Below are positions 46,301 through 61,300 of a stretch of DNA of 64,000 bases, in pieces. A model generated the notes under the pieces. That model worked only from the letters and a program-made list of their open reading frames with translations. It was not told the DNA's origin and did no database searches. The stretch comes from Colius striatus. Taxonomy: Eukaryota > Chordata > Aves > Coliiformes > Coliidae. The stretch is taken from positions 9,328,915 through 9,392,914 of the forward strand of contig NC_084771.1 of the NCBI RefSeq assembly GCF_028858725.1, given 5' to 3'. The stretch's first letter is position 1, and each line of letters starts with the position of its first letter. The position numbers and the translations under genes are program-made.

Positions 46301-49300
46301 GAGCTCTCCATGGTGGACCTCCATGGCTTCAAGGGTAGGGCCTGCCTCACCATGGTCTCCACCACTGCTCACGGGGGAATTTCTGCTCTGGTGCCTAGAG
46401 CACCTCTTCACTTCCTTCACGTACCTTAGTGGCTGTAGAGTTTAGCTCTTACATATCTCACTCCTCTCTCCTAGCTGCTGCAGTAGTGTTTTTGACTTCT
46501 TAAATCTGTTGTCCCAGAGAGGGCACCACCATTGCTGATGGGCTTGGCTGGAGCCTGCTGAAGCTGTCTCTGTTCGATGTGGGGGAAGCTTCTAACAGGT
46601 TCTCACAGAAGCCACCCCTGTAGCCTCTCACTACCAAAACCTTGCTATGCAAACCAGATACAGGTCAGCACATACAAGAGGACAGCAGTCAAGAGCAGAT
46701 TGAATTATTGTATATTATGCCTAGATTAGGGCACCATGTTCCCCTTCATTTTCTTCTGATATATTTGATTGATTTGTACAATCATTTAGCCCAATACTTA
46801 ATTTGCCCAGTACACACTTTCTTTTATTTTACTAAGGGTGAGGCATTTACTGTTTAAGATTACAGCACTTGCTCTGAATTTAGGTAAGAAGTGATATGAG
46901 ATAGTTTTTCAAGGTCACAAATCAGGTTCATGGCCAAACCAGTAATAGTAGGACACCTTTCCTTTCCTTTCTGTTTTAATTAGGCTACGTGGTGTTGAAA
47001 TAGCTCTAGAGTGATGGCAAACCATTTGCTTAGAACATTTAAGCCTGGAAACAGTAGTGAATAGTGTAGGGACTGTGACTATATGGTAGAGGGAGACTGC
47101 TTGCTTTGCTTAGTGCTTCTGAGATGCTTCTCAATTTTTAGACTCTTAAGTTTGTTTTTTTCTAAATACAAATTTTTTAGGTTGTGATCAGTTTGATAGT
47201 GGATGGGACTATAAATCTATTACAAAGAATAAGGATTTTGCAGTAGAAGCTTAAGAAAATTTATAGATATTTTCTCAACAATAAATGCATAATATAAATC
47301 AAGTTTCTGAGCAAAACCACATAAAGCATCGCCCTAAATTAAAATTTCTTTGTGGTGAAGTATAAGTGTAACACTGTTACTTACATTTGACCTGGTATTC
47401 CTTAATACAAGCTTATGGTACAGACTGCTGAATAATGAAGGGCAAAAGCAAGTCGAAAAGCCTTTTTACTATTAAGTTTGTCTATTATTTTGTTGTTGTT
47501 GTTGCTTGTCAGTGTGAACATTTTGCTCTGAAAAAATGATAATTTTAGACTAGCTAGGATAAGAGTGAAGGAGTGGTAGTAGATAATGTTCCAGCTGTTG
47601 GTCACAAAAGACGTATACCTGCTATTCTGAATTTGTTTTGTACTGAGAACAGTAATATTAAAATTTAACTATAGTTCCCTTTTTGTTTTCTAAAATGTTA
47701 CCAAAACAAGTTATTTCTAAACTAAATGAGCAGAATTCTGTGTGCTTTTACTACCAGAAATGAATTTTTGTGGCCTTTCTGCATGTGCATTAGTTCTTCA
47801 GAACATCTGGAATGGATATAAAATCTCTTTATGTACTTTCACTATCAAATAATTCTGAACAGCTCTTTTAATTTTCTTTAACTTCATGTGAATACATTGT
47901 CATTAAGTCTCCTTTCTGAAGTAGGAGCATGCAATCTGTTAAGTATATGTTTATCATCTTCTGTTTTCTAAACGTACCGTCCATCCATGACAGAGACAGA
48001 AGCCCAACTTGAGAGACTGACAGTTGTATAGCAGCATGTGTCCAGTAATTAGAGGGAAAGACTTTTAGACAGATTGGGGAAAAAAAAATTCAGATGCATT
48101 TCAGAGTAAACCAAAGTTTTTCAAAGTTGCCCAAGTGATTGATGATACGTATGTAGTCTAAAAAGTAAAGTGTTCTTTATTCATGCAACAAATCTTTCCA
48201 TTACAAAGTACTGTTTTGTTTTGAGTACTTAGAAGATTTTAAAAAATTACAGATGATCTTTTTCTCAATGGGTGTTTTATGCTGTTTTGTATGTGATTAC
48301 TTTCACTGGTTCAGTCATTCGCATTAATACCATGATACCCTTTCCCTCATTGCTGAAGAGATGGCTCATCTCCATGTCCTTGTAAAACAGGTGATTTTTT
48401 TAAACCAATAATGGTTAAGATGAAAGTCTTAAGTTAATAAATTGGTGTGTTCAAAGAAATAGTAGAGATGAATGAATTGAGCTTCTGATAAATATTCAAA
48501 AGTTCATACAGCTTGTACAACAGAGACAGAAAAAGTTATTTCTTCTTGCTGTCAGAAGACTATTTTGAAAGTAATGGGAAGATACAAAGTGAAGAGGATG
48601 GAAACCTTCCTTCAGTTGGATTAACTTATGAAGGGGGCAGTGGAGTGCAGCTGTTTGAAAAGCCATATCTAGTAGCAGATAAGGTGTGATGGATCAATAT
48701 GTCGACTGGATGATTTTAAAGGTCTGGTGGTGTCTGGGAGGGAAGCAGTGACAAGCAGCTGAGAGTGGTTACTTATACTTTGGGGCTGAAAGGGTGACTA
48801 CCCTTGGCCTCTGTTACTCTTGCAGGTAGAAAAAAGCACTTGTCTCAGGAAATTACAGAAGCTTTGGGAGGAAAAATCTAAAATAAGCAACATAAAGTAA
48901 AGGAATATGTAGATTAATAAGCAATATAGATTTGTAACAAAAGCATAGGATAAAGGTGTTGTCTTTTCACAGTAATCAGCATGTACAGGACTAACAGTTC
49001 CTACTCCCTAGTGAAAATTCCCAGGGTAATATTTTTATGAATAATTATGAGTACTCAGACAAACAAATCAAGAAATTATCAGATTCTACATGGTTGGGTT
49101 TTGGTAAAATGAATACAGAATATGCAGCCTATGTGTACATGTCTGATTTCATACAAGCTTTGCATAAGCATGTAATGTAGATGTGTCGTCCTCAATGGAC
49201 CTGTTTGTTTCTAAGGTTATAGGTGAAATTTTGCAATTGTTTCTGGTGTTTTATATCCCCAAAGGTTTCTTTTTTGGTAAGAAAATAAAGATTTGTTGTT

Positions 49301-52300
49301 TTTTACCTGTTCAGCTTCTGACAAAGTAGAATCTTTAATGATTGTTTTTCTTTCCTCACGTCACAGCAGCATTACTGCTCAGACTTTCTTGAATTTTATC
49401 AAGAATTTTAAAGAGAAAACTATTATTATTATTATATAAAACTTATTATTACTATTAACAGAGTCATTAGTGCTTTTTTGGTCAATAACTGTGCACCTAT
49501 TATTCTACATATGATTTTTAACTTTAACAAATGTTTAGGCAATAACTGAGTTTGTTTTGTAGATGTATATTAATTGACATTAAACATACATCCTTCCATG
49601 TTTGCTAAATTAGAATGAGATATATATATAGGTAACTTCTAGTTTTACTTGTATTTTAACAGTGAAAGCAAGTTAAATACGTTGGTGCAGAAACTCCATG
49701 ACTTCTTGGCTCACTCATCAGAAGAATCTGAGGACGCAAACTCTCCTCCAGCATTATCTAAAACCAAAACCACAGGTAAAAAGACTTCTAATGTTTTTAT
49801 TTTCAATGTATATGTGACGATTAAGTGAAATAACTTTGTGTTATTATTTCAGTATATCACAATTCACTGGGACGGTTACCTGAAGTCCTGATGTGATTTT
49901 GGTGGTAATGTCTTAAAAAAATACATGATAGGCCTTTGGTACAATATTTATTTTGGTTCTGAATCTTTTCTAAATTTGAAAAAAAGCTGATCCTACTGGT
50001 AACTTACCTTCTGTGAAACATGAGATGACAAACATGCATGTATTTGCTATGCTAGGGGCTTCTTGTTCAGGTTTCTCTGTGCAGTCCTTGTAGTTGTGGA
50101 AGAAGCTATGCTTTCATAATTATTTGAATTATTAGTGGTGGATGGAACAGATACTAATAGGTTGAATGTCTTTAATTTTTATGTTCCACAGTTCCTAAGA
50201 TCATGAAAAGGGAATTGTCTGCCATAGCCTTTATCAAAGGGGTTTTTTACCTGTGGTTCCATGATCCCAGATTTAATACTATGTTTCTAATTTCAAGATG
50301 TGTGATTAGAAAAACGCACTAACTGAATTCTTTTGGCATTTATATTTGTATTTCCATTTCTTCACCAATGGGAAAGCTGTGTCTCAGCCTGTCAGTGATG
50401 TACTGAAAGCAATTTCTAAATAAAGTGAAATTGATGCCATACATATACAACTGTGTTTTGTTGTGCAACAGTTTATCTGTGAAAGTCACAGTCTTTATTC
50501 ATGCTGATGAAATGAAAACAATGCTGTGACCTACAGTGTGAAGAACTTTTCATGTTTATTGCGTTTCAATGGATTCTTTTGATCTCTCTCCATAGGTAAA
50601 AGTAGAGAACCTAAAAGTAGTCCAGCTTCAATGGAGAACAGTAGAGAAGAGGTAGGAATAAAAACACTTTGGAATTTTAGTTGTGGGACCAGTGTAGAAT
50701 GGCAATATAGGAAATGCTGAGTTCACTTGGCTACTTTTACAATAAATACTTCAAGAGTATTGTCAGAACCATGCAGTAGATGTCATCCTATCTGCTGAAT
50801 AGAAATAGTAGCTGTAAAATATTTTAAGGTAAATTTAAAACTAGATTTTGCAGGAGACTTTGATTTAGGCATATGCAAACAATCCTTTTTGGCCCCTCAC
50901 TCCTCCATTTCTGAATTACTGAAATACACAAATTTATGTGGGCAACGTCATTGTCTTTCTCATGCACAGCAATTCCTGGGGAAAATGTCAGTAACATGCT
51001 ATAGAGAGTTAGGTTTTACTTACCTGAGGTGTGGAATTGCATTTTTGTTAAGAAATGCAAAGTGTTGTTAATTGATTTAGATTGGATATATTGCAGACTG
51101 AATTCTTCTTTTTTCAAGAAATTAGGTTAATATTATTTTATCCTTGAATATTCTGTTCTTTGGCTTATATGTAAACAAGCTCTTACCTATTTTTGATTGA
51201 AAGGTTTGGTCTCTACCTCATATCTACACTTACACCGTGTTAACTCAGGTAGAAGTAGATACTTAATTGCCATGAGCCCATCATGCAAGTTAACATTGTG
51301 GTGAAGATACACAGAGCAGGAGACCCCAGAACTGTTATAATTAGAACTGCCCAGTGAAGATGAGCTGTTCCCAGACTCTTCTCCAGAAAGCTGACAGAAC
51401 TTTCAGCAGGTCATGCAAATTGAGAATTGCAAGGAGAGAATTTCCTCCTTTTCATGAAGACTCAGCGCTTGAGATAAGTGTAGTGTTTCTCTCCAAATAG
51501 CTCAGCTTTTAGTAATGTCTTTTTGAGATATATGCTTAGGGAGGTTAGTGAACATCAATGGCTTAGATTAGAGCTCAGTGATACCTATTTTTAAACATGT
51601 TCTTAAAAGAAAAATGACCTCTTGGAGTCTTAGTACTGATCCATAGATTTAGTTTAACTGAACTGGTGTGACTGTTAAAATTGTGTTACTTCTTTGTTAA
51701 TGCTTTTCCTGCCTTTTTGGTTTTGGTAAGAGTGCTGATGACTTCTAGAATGTATTCTTGTTAATGTAAGAAACTGTTATTGTTGACTGGTCACTAAGTT
51801 AGAGACATGTTGAGTCTTTAATTTTTTCTTGTTTTTAGGGAAGTAGTTCTTCAGAAAGAACCAAATCCACAGGATCGTCACGTTCAAAAAGGTTGGTTTG
51901 GAAAACAAAAATACATAAATTACTTTTGGGCATGTAGAACTACAGAAAAGTCTGTGTGCTATGCCAGACACTTTTAGTGTACACCAGTATAAGTCTGTTA
52001 AGTTAACAGAATTCTGGTAGAGCAAATGCCTCTTAAGTGTGCTTCAAATCCAAATAATATTTCAGGGTCAAAGGTTAAGATTATAAAGCTTGATTTTTAT
52101 TAACAAAGACAACAAGATTATCCTGTATGTTCAGGACAAAAGTGTTGGTACAATTGTTCCTTCACTGTTGCTATTTCTAAATGCAGGATTCTTCCAAAAC
52201 CGTAAATTGGGTCATACAGTAAAAAAGGCTTTTATGTACCTTACCATTGGGATACTGTAGAATAACACGCTGTTAAGTTGTCCTGTGCAGAAACTACCAT

Positions 52301-55300
52301 TTGCTTTATCTCTGCTTCATCCTTTTTTCCTCTTTGATTCTAAAAACTATGGAGTTAACTATTTACCAAACAGCTTGAACCTAGAAGAGACAAATTATTC
52401 GTGGCCTCAGTAACAGCACACTTAGCCTAGGAAAAGCCCATCTCACCTTTTGCTCTCAGATGATGTTTATTCTGCTTTTTATCCAAGTTTGTTTATTTGA
52501 TTGTGTCTGTTGGAATTAAATTATAGTCTTCATTCTATTTTTTTTTTTCCAATCTCTTGATTCCATATTTACAAATGCGGTTTTATATTTGGCTTTAATC
52601 ATCTCACCTGAATCCAGTCTCCTGCTGAACAACTTTTTATTTGTTTTTTTACTGTCCATTACTAAAGATATCTTCACTCATACATTTATCATCCCGTACC
52701 TGATACTGACAGAACAGTATCCTGCAGTAGTTCCTGTATTACCTTCAGACTACTGAAAATGACACTCAACATGATTTTTTTTCTCTTTGCTTCCCTGCCC
52801 CGACATAGTAAATTCATCCATTTTAGTGGAGACAGTTTCTGTGAAATCCTGGCAGCTGGTCCTTTTGTTCAGTAGGCAGCTTTTCATTTCTTTCTACATT
52901 TTCTTTATTTCCTTGCAAGCACCCTTTTTTTTCCATACTGCCATTTGTCATTTGCTAATATCTGTGTGTTCTCTTTGTGCTGCCTGTAGAACTTGAAATG
53001 ATGTCTAAAATTTCTCACATTCACTTGTGTTATATTTGGTTTTTTTCCTGAAGTGTGACTTTCCTTGATATTGTCTTAAAAACACATCAGACCTTGATTT
53101 TATATGAAAAATATACCAAACCTGTGAAACAAAAGTATTTTATTAGCATATATTTTCTTGTTTCACATAAGAGTGGAGAATTCCTGTTCCTAACAAGAAA
53201 TTGGCCTACAACTTATATGTTTTAATAACTCAGAGTATCCTGTCTCATAATATCTTAAACGACTTTCAAAAGAACAGAGGTTTCCCCAGTTATTATGGTG
53301 TTTAGTTTACAAAGCATTAGACTTACCTGTATTGCAGTATGTAATGTTTATCACCATCTGGATTTTTCTCTGTCTATGCAGGAAACCTACAGTTGTAACA
53401 AAATATGTTGGATCAGATGATGAACCAATCTTAGATGAAAATGTAAATGAAGATATTTCAAATGAAAACTCAGAAAATGATGTTGATATGCAGAGCTTAC
53501 CTAAAGGTAGTTGATGTCTGTCTTTGTTCCTGAATTCAGCAAATTAGCCAAGATTATGATGCAGCATAAATAATTAACTAGAATGCACATGTGTTAGTAA
53601 AATGGTTGTCTCTGATCCTGTTGGCTTTATATATAAATATACATGGTAATACACAAACATACTCCCCCCCCGCCCTGTACACGTGCAGTTAAAAGAGGAA
53701 ACCAAGCACCTTTAGTTTTGAACCCAGCATGCTTTAGTCTGTGGGTACACCAGCATGGCTTAATTTCAGATGTCTCCTGACATCTGTGTAAAACCTACGT
53801 GAAACAGGGAAAATCATTTGTTTCCATTATTTTCTGTGAGTCTCAAATCTTCCGCTTGCAGGTCTTATGTATTTTACTGTTCTGTCTTTGAGGTTATTAA
53901 CAATTAGATCAACAAAATGAAAACTAAATCTGGAGGGGAATTGGATCTATTTTTAGCACTCTTTTGAAACAGTACTATAAGACTGCATCTCGCTCTTAGC
54001 TGTAGTGTGAGTTGATTTAATCTCTTCCATTTCTTATCTCTGAAAGTTACAGGAAAAATTGGAGGGGCCATTACTGTTTGTTGCACAAGTAGCAGTATTT
54101 AAAGCAATCACTTCAAAGTGATTTTTTCAGAACTTTAGATTATTTCCAGTGTCCTCACAACCAAAGGATTAAAACCGAGCTTTTAAATAGGAAAGATGGT
54201 TTTTCATTGATGTAATTTTGATTGGTGTTCTTTTCTGTTTAAAGAGTGAATTTCTGAGTTTTGTTAAAGACAAACCAGGTTTTAGTCTATTACTTTTTCA
54301 TTTATTTCATGCTGAAATAAATGAAGATAAGGGAAACTACATAGGAAGGAAAAAAGAGAGAGAAAAGAGTAGTTACTGTAAGGTTTTTGGTAGATTTAAG
54401 TTGCCTAACAGAAGTCCTTTATTTTGTAGCATTGCACTGCAAATTCCTGTATTACACACACCCAGCAGTATGCCAGTCCTGTTCTGCACCTCCCACATCA
54501 GGGCAGAGAGCAGAATTTGCTCCTCATAGCCCATTCCATCTTTAGCTTTTGTCCTGCAACTGCAAAACAGAAGTAGTTTGAAGTGTGTGGTGTTTTTTGT
54601 TTTTGTTTTTTTTTTCTGTGAACATCTGTGCATTCGAAACTTTGTTGAGTTTTAGTCAACAGATTGTACTTTTTTTTTAAGGTACCATGTTGGCTTTTAT
54701 TTAAACAGGACTTTTGCACTTCATTTGGATGTGTAATGGTTTCCAATTTCTAAATAAAATTATTCTAGGTACAGTGGTTGTACAGCCTGAGCCAGTGCTG
54801 AATGAAGACAAAGATGATTTTAAAGGGCCTGAATTTAGAAGCAGAAATACCGTTAAAATGAAACCTGAAGCTCCCAAAAAGCGTGGAGGTAAATACAATT
54901 TAAAACACTTATTAAAACGGGTTTAAATTGTTGCTTATGACCACATTTGGTACATCTCAAAATTGTTCCTATTTCTAAGAAATTATCCTAAAAATACCTC
55001 CACTCTTCTGGCTTTTGTTCATTGAGGATTCTAGGTGGGTGAAATTAGCCTCCATTGCTGCCCCTGCAATGCAGCAGTGAAAGCTAAGATTAGTTATCGT
55101 TACATTTGTTTTCAGTAGCTCTAGGATACACCATTAAGTACTCCATATGGACCTTTCTTGCTTTGTATTCGAAGCAATTGCTTGGCTGCAATCAGGTATT
55201 CCTGGTATTCCTTTTTTAAGGAATTACACTGGAACACCATTGGTATGAGACCAGGCACTGACTCACTGAGAAAGCAACTGCATTGGAGCAGGGACATGTA

Positions 55301-58300
55301 GAGGCATATTACCAATCAGTGAGCTAACAAGAAACCTAAAACGTTTAGCAAGTCAAAGATTTGTTTTGTTTTGAAATTGTGGGTAATTCCCTACAAGTAG
55401 GTGCTTCTAAGGATTGTCTTTCAAAAGCTGCTGTGCCAGCTGTTTTCCATACCTGCTGCCAAAACACAGAAGTTAGGTAGATTATGGTGATAGAAATTAA
55501 TCTCTCTCAGGTTTTTTTTTTTCCCCAAAAAGTAAAGGAGAAGGAGGATTATCTATAAAGTAGCCAATAAGAAGGCAGATATTTTTGTTAATACCACTAT
55601 CAATATCGTAGCTCACACACCTACAACAGCACCCAGGATATTCAAACAACTCTTGAACACACACTTTGTTCTTCCTGTGGTATCATTTGAGATACTTCCT
55701 CTCTTTTTAAGGTCTTGTTATACTTTAGTAAGTGCTGTTTCTCCATCTGTGGCTGAAGAGGAGTAAAATGAGACTGTGGAAATGTATTTATGCATACATA
55801 TGGGCTCAGGCATGATTTTAATCACGTTTTGAGCATTGTTGTTTTCTCTAAATTATTAATCTTTGGCAGTCAGTTCTGTTCTATTCATGCATTACTGGTT
55901 TAAGCAGGTAAGGTTGTAGTCCTGGCTACCTGAGATCCTGAATTCTATGCACAGTGCAAGTAAATAAGTAATAACAAAAAATCCAGCCAATCTGTCTTGT
56001 ATTCTCTGCAGAATGCGTCTTCATATTTTTATTAGGCGTTACATGTCCTGTTTAAATTAGAAATAGTAGTAATAATAGAACTTTTGTTTTCTTAGCATCC
56101 AAACGCTCTTACCCAAGACTGCAAGAGGCATTGTGTCAGTCCTTATTTTCAAGTTATGTGCCTGCAGAATGGTTATGGTTGTAGTTTTGTTAATGAACTC
56201 ATAGTTAGGACTGTTAAGTATTTTGTTGGTATTAATGAATTAGTACTTGTTTAATTTCTTCAGATCATCATCATTTGTAGTAGTACCATGGTTTACAGAG
56301 ATTTGCATCTTAAATGATCCTTTTTTTTTCATTTCTGGTGCCAACTTGCAACTTTTAGGAAGTGGGCAGTTGTGCTTCCCCTTAACGTTGTAGAGAAGGG
56401 GAAAACAGCTTGGGACTTGACAGTGGACAGCTTGTGTTCCCTCACTTGGCAGTTACACTGATTCTTACATCCATTTAAGGACTGGGGTGTTTAACAAAGC
56501 CTGGCCAGGTTTTTGTGCTGCTTGGTGTATTAGAGTGTGGTTATTCTTTTCCAAGCAGCATGACATGATGGATGTGTTTATTCAAGGTTTACCAGCAGCA
56601 TTTGAAACAGACATTTGAGCTATTTTTGAGGTGAGAAGAGGTGCCCTGCAAGTCCATGAGCTCTGCAGTAAATGCAGTCATGCAAGCATTGAAATTGCAA
56701 ACAACAAATCTTGTATTCAAAATTTCAGCCCCATTGTTTTCACTGAATTGTAAGGGTGTCTTAGTTGTTCTTACTGGCCTATAAGCTATTTGAGATTATG
56801 CCTCAGTAGCAAATTGCTAGTAGCTTCTATTGTGTCTTGAGGGCATTCTTTCACTTCCTTAACATTGTGGTGTTAGTGCTTGCTTCTAATTCTCTGGTAG
56901 TGATTAATTAAATAAAAATTTTGTAAAAGGATAGTCTGTACTTGGGCTGTAACCATGAAGTTAACCACTGAAGTTCATTTCCTTATACTACCTACGGAAC
57001 GTGACAGCAAAGGACAAGTCACATGCAAGGGATCCCATGTTAAACCTCTGTCTGCTATCTTAACTGTCCCAAGTTGAGTTTTTGAAAGTGTATGAACTGA
57101 GTGTATCTGCTTTCACAAATTATTTTCCTTTTTCTTGAAAGCATCGCCGCTTCTTATTAATTGGTATTAATTGGTCAGTTTAACAGCCTGGCATACAACG
57201 AGCCTTCCAATCCCAAGTTCACCACTTTTCAAAGTGAATTGGGGGGACTGACATTAAAGAAGGGTTTTCTTGACCAAATGTAGGTATAGCAGCAGAGTGA
57301 TACACAAACTGGGAGCAATCAGCAAGATGGTGAGAACTTCTATATTATAGCAAAATTGTATTTAAAAGAAAGCAAAAAAAAACCCCCAACAGTCCAAAAA
57401 CCACCATCAAGAAGGTGAAAAAAAAGTGAGAAACAATTTTTCAGGCACTGTTGAAGGATTTCAGGCATTTTCTGTAATGGATTCCCATATTTTCCTTGGA
57501 GAAACTAAAACTTTATGTGGAAAATCCCCTCCCATAATACAGGCATGAATTAAAATGGTGTTCTGGGAGCAAAGAGTAAATGAGGAAGGTTGTGCAGAAT
57601 ATCAGGGCTGCTTTGAAAGAGTTTTGGTGATGACTCTTGTTTTGTTGTGTTCTCGTGAGGTGACCATTTAATCCAAGTAAAATCTTTCACAGGGAAAAAA
57701 TTGTATCTCGGTCCCATGTGGAATATAGGAATTAGAGGAAAATTCTTTGTGTTCAAATGTCAAGTGGTTACAGAAAGATTGCCCTAATGCTGCGTGGTAA
57801 AGAAATAAACACATGTGGAAACCGTGGCAAGCCAAAATGTTGCAAAACAATGAAATAGGTATATAAAGATTTCTTAGAAAAAAAAATGAAAACAATTAAT
57901 GTGTGGTTTATAATCCTCTCTATAGAGGAAGGACTACATGGAATTGTAAGCTGTACAGCTTGTGGGCAACAGGTGAACCATTTTCAAAAGGATTCAATCT
58001 ATAGACATCCTACACTGAAAGTTCTTATTTGTAAGGTATGTGGTAAACAGTTCTACAGTTTATACTGTTTGTTTTTGTTTGAAATGTCATATTATTGTGG
58101 AAGTAATTATTGTTTGTTAGACAATAAACTTTTCAGTCATTAAATATTAACAATTAAGGAAACTAAAAACAAAATGGCAAATACAGCTTACAAATTTGTA
58201 TTCCTGTGTTCTTACACCTCAGTTGAAGTCATTGTGTTTTCATTGTCATTTATTTTGACAGTTTTAAGGCTGTAACTTTGGATTTTTAATGGTAAATAAT

Positions 58301-61300
58301 CTGTCTGAAAGTTCTACCTATTCATAATATACTATAAGAGAATACTGGTAAAGCATTGTGTGTAAAGTATCAGAATAAGAAGTGGAAAGGTAGTTTCAAA
58401 ACCATCTTAATTTCAGTTGTGTACAGCTCCTGGACTGTTTTCATTTATGTCAGCCTCTGTAACAATGGTCTAGTCCATAATCCAAAAGTAGCTTCTGGGA
58501 CTTAGCTTTGTGGTGGCTTCAGTGAGACCTTAAGTTGCCTGCGATGGGAAGAGGTGGGAAACACAGGAGGAAGGAAAGAACTCTGCTGCCTTTTAATTTT
58601 CAGAGATCTCTCTTGTGTAGTAGAGATTCTGTATTTATAAAGGATATCTCTAAAGGCAGAGAGATACAAATCTGTGTTACAGTGCATGTTGAACATTCTC
58701 CTCTTCCCTTCTGCTTCTCTCCCAGTTGCCCATTAATGTTACATACTCCACTTACATCCTGTCTTGGGCATGTTCATCTACTCTAATGTTCTGGCTCATT
58801 TCTTCTATTCATTCTGGCTTGTTTCTTTTATAAAATAGCCTTTAGAAAAATTTGCTCACAAGATGACTGTTTCAGGTTTTCAGTGGAGTCCTAACTCTTG
58901 TTCCTAGACATGACAATCCTTGCCGTGTAGCACACGCGTCCTTTCAATGCACGCAAGTTACCTGGCTCATTTTTGTAACTTGGTATTGGGTACAGTAGCA
59001 GCTCTCGACTCTGAGCTCTGCTAGATAGTTCTGTCACGTATCCCATACATTTTCTGTGTCTTCACTTAATTGAACTTGGGCTTATTGATAATGTGAGAGA
59101 GAGGAATGGAAATCCCTCATCTGCATACTCCATGTTTTCCATTACTTTTTGAGCCTAGTTCTTCCCTTACTTTTCTCCTGCTTAGGAAAACAGTCCCAGA
59201 CTTGAGAAGCTGTTTTCTTTTGACTGTAAATGCTCTGTCTAAGCATCAGCTTTTTCTGGTGGGATTTTTGCTGTTGCTGATTGTTAATTCAGTGCAGTTG
59301 AGTAGATGTATCACACTCTTCTAAATGAAGGGGCATCATCATTTTAAATTGAGGTACTGAAGCCTCTTCTGGATTCTGAGTTCATTGTTTCACTGGGTAA
59401 AAGGACAGAATTTAGCTAATAGCTTGTATTAATCTGTTAAGTAGAGCTTCAAGTCTGAGGCAACTGGGATAACCCCCCCACACTTTCAAAGCATGGTTTA
59501 AAGAATCCAGAAACTGAAGCCAATGCTACTACTGTGTTGTGTGTTTTTTTACTTTTACCAATTTTTCAGTGAAAATGCTTAGTTTGCACCTGGAAATCGA
59601 AGCTTTGGATGTTAACATTTAAAGTGTTGTGGGACTGATTGCTAACATAAGGAGCACAGAGCTGAAAATTGTTAATTTATGTAGGATTAATTACATCAGT
59701 GTTGATTTACCTAGGAAATAGATGGAAAAAACATACAGATTGGAAGAGAAGCATTGAATTGCTTTTAAAATATGCAAATACACAGCTATCAAACAAAAGC
59801 CTATTTACTTTTCAAATTAACCTTGAGCCATCTGAATAAGAAGGTGTGGTTTAGGACCTGCTGTATCTATGGAAGATGGTTTTTATATTAACAGAAATGT
59901 AAAAAGAGTAGAATGCTGAACACCTTGCAGCTTCTGCTTTTAGTGGCTTGCTTCTAATACATGCTAAAATCATATGATTACTGAAGTCCAATGGGGATTT
60001 AATAAGTGTCCTATTATTTATTTGCAGACTTGCTACAAGTATTACATGAGCGATGACATTAGTCGTGATTCAGATGGAATGGATGAGCAGTGTAGGTAAG
60101 TGTCCAACAACTGAAACAACACCCACAGCTCTTCAGGGCCTGCTTTGGTTTTTTTTTTCTTGCAGTAATGAAGCTATTGACCGATAAAGACCAGTACATA
60201 CGAGCCTAATGAACAATTGTTTCTCAACAAGAAATGCTGAGTTCCAAAGTGTTTGTTATTTTAGCGATTAAAAGGAAAATATTTTCTAGAGAAATGCAAC
60301 AGAAAATACCTATGATATCTTTGTGAGATAAATAAAAACCATGCTTTAAAATAATAACCATGCCACTTACTATGGTGTTGGGGAAGGACAGGGAGCTGCT
60401 GGAGAGAGTTCAGTGCAGGACCACAAAGATGATGGAGTAGAGCATCTCCCTACTGATGAAAGGCTGAGGGAGCTGAGGCTCTTTAGCTCGTAGAAGAGGA
60501 GCCTGAGGTTTGATCTCATTAATGTTTAGAAATCCATAAAGGGTGAGTGTGAGGAGGATGGAGCCAGGCTGTTCTCAGTGATGGCCAATGACAGGACAAG
60601 GGGCAACAGGTATAAGCTGGAACAGAAGAGGTTCCAAAAAAACACAAGAATTTCTTTCCTGTTGAGGTGAGGGAGCACTGGCAGGAACTGCCCAGATGTG
60701 CTGTGTAGGCTGCTTCTCTGGAGACATTCCAACCCAGCTGGACGAGTTCCTGTGTGCCCTGCTCTAGGTGATGCTGCTCTGGCAGGGGCTTGCACTGGAT
60801 GAGCTTTCCAGGTCCCTTCCAGCCCTTGAGATTCTGTGATAGAACCTGACATCCTAAACCTTGTGAGCTGCAGAATCTTTTCCAGATTCATCTCCTAATT
60901 TTGAAATTCTAAAGTGCTTCTGTGTCCTGTTGTCAAATATCTGAATGTGTGATCCAGTGAAAACTGTGCTATGCCTCTGCGCTCGTTAATGTTTTCACTT
61001 AATTAGTATCTTGTTTGAAAAATGCAAATTCTTTCTCGAATAGCAAAAAATGTGTAAGCTTCCCAAATTTGTTCCTTTGTTGACCTGAAGATAAGACTCT
61101 TCTATATGTTATGTCTCATTTCAGGTGGTGTGCTGAAGGTGGAAATTTGATTTGCTGTGACTTTTGCCATAACGCCTTCTGTAAAAAGTGCATTTTGCGC
61201 AACCTGGGTCGAAAGGAGCTATCGACTATACTGGATGAAAATAACCAGTGGCACTGCTACATTTGCCACCCAGAGCCTTTGTTGGACTTGGTCACTGCAT

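Larger units (their letters stand above)
39865..49662 (+). other. ATRX: ATRX intron 1 (9.8 kb)
   Basis: Donor GTACGG at 39865, acceptor AACAG just before 49663. The first 500 bases are the tail of the CpG island. The rest is AT-rich and unique apart from a CR1 copy (45098-45273), a probable LTR fragment (46255-46662) and an ATT-rich tract near 49416-49455. No coding sequence is supported. Confidence 0.75.
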
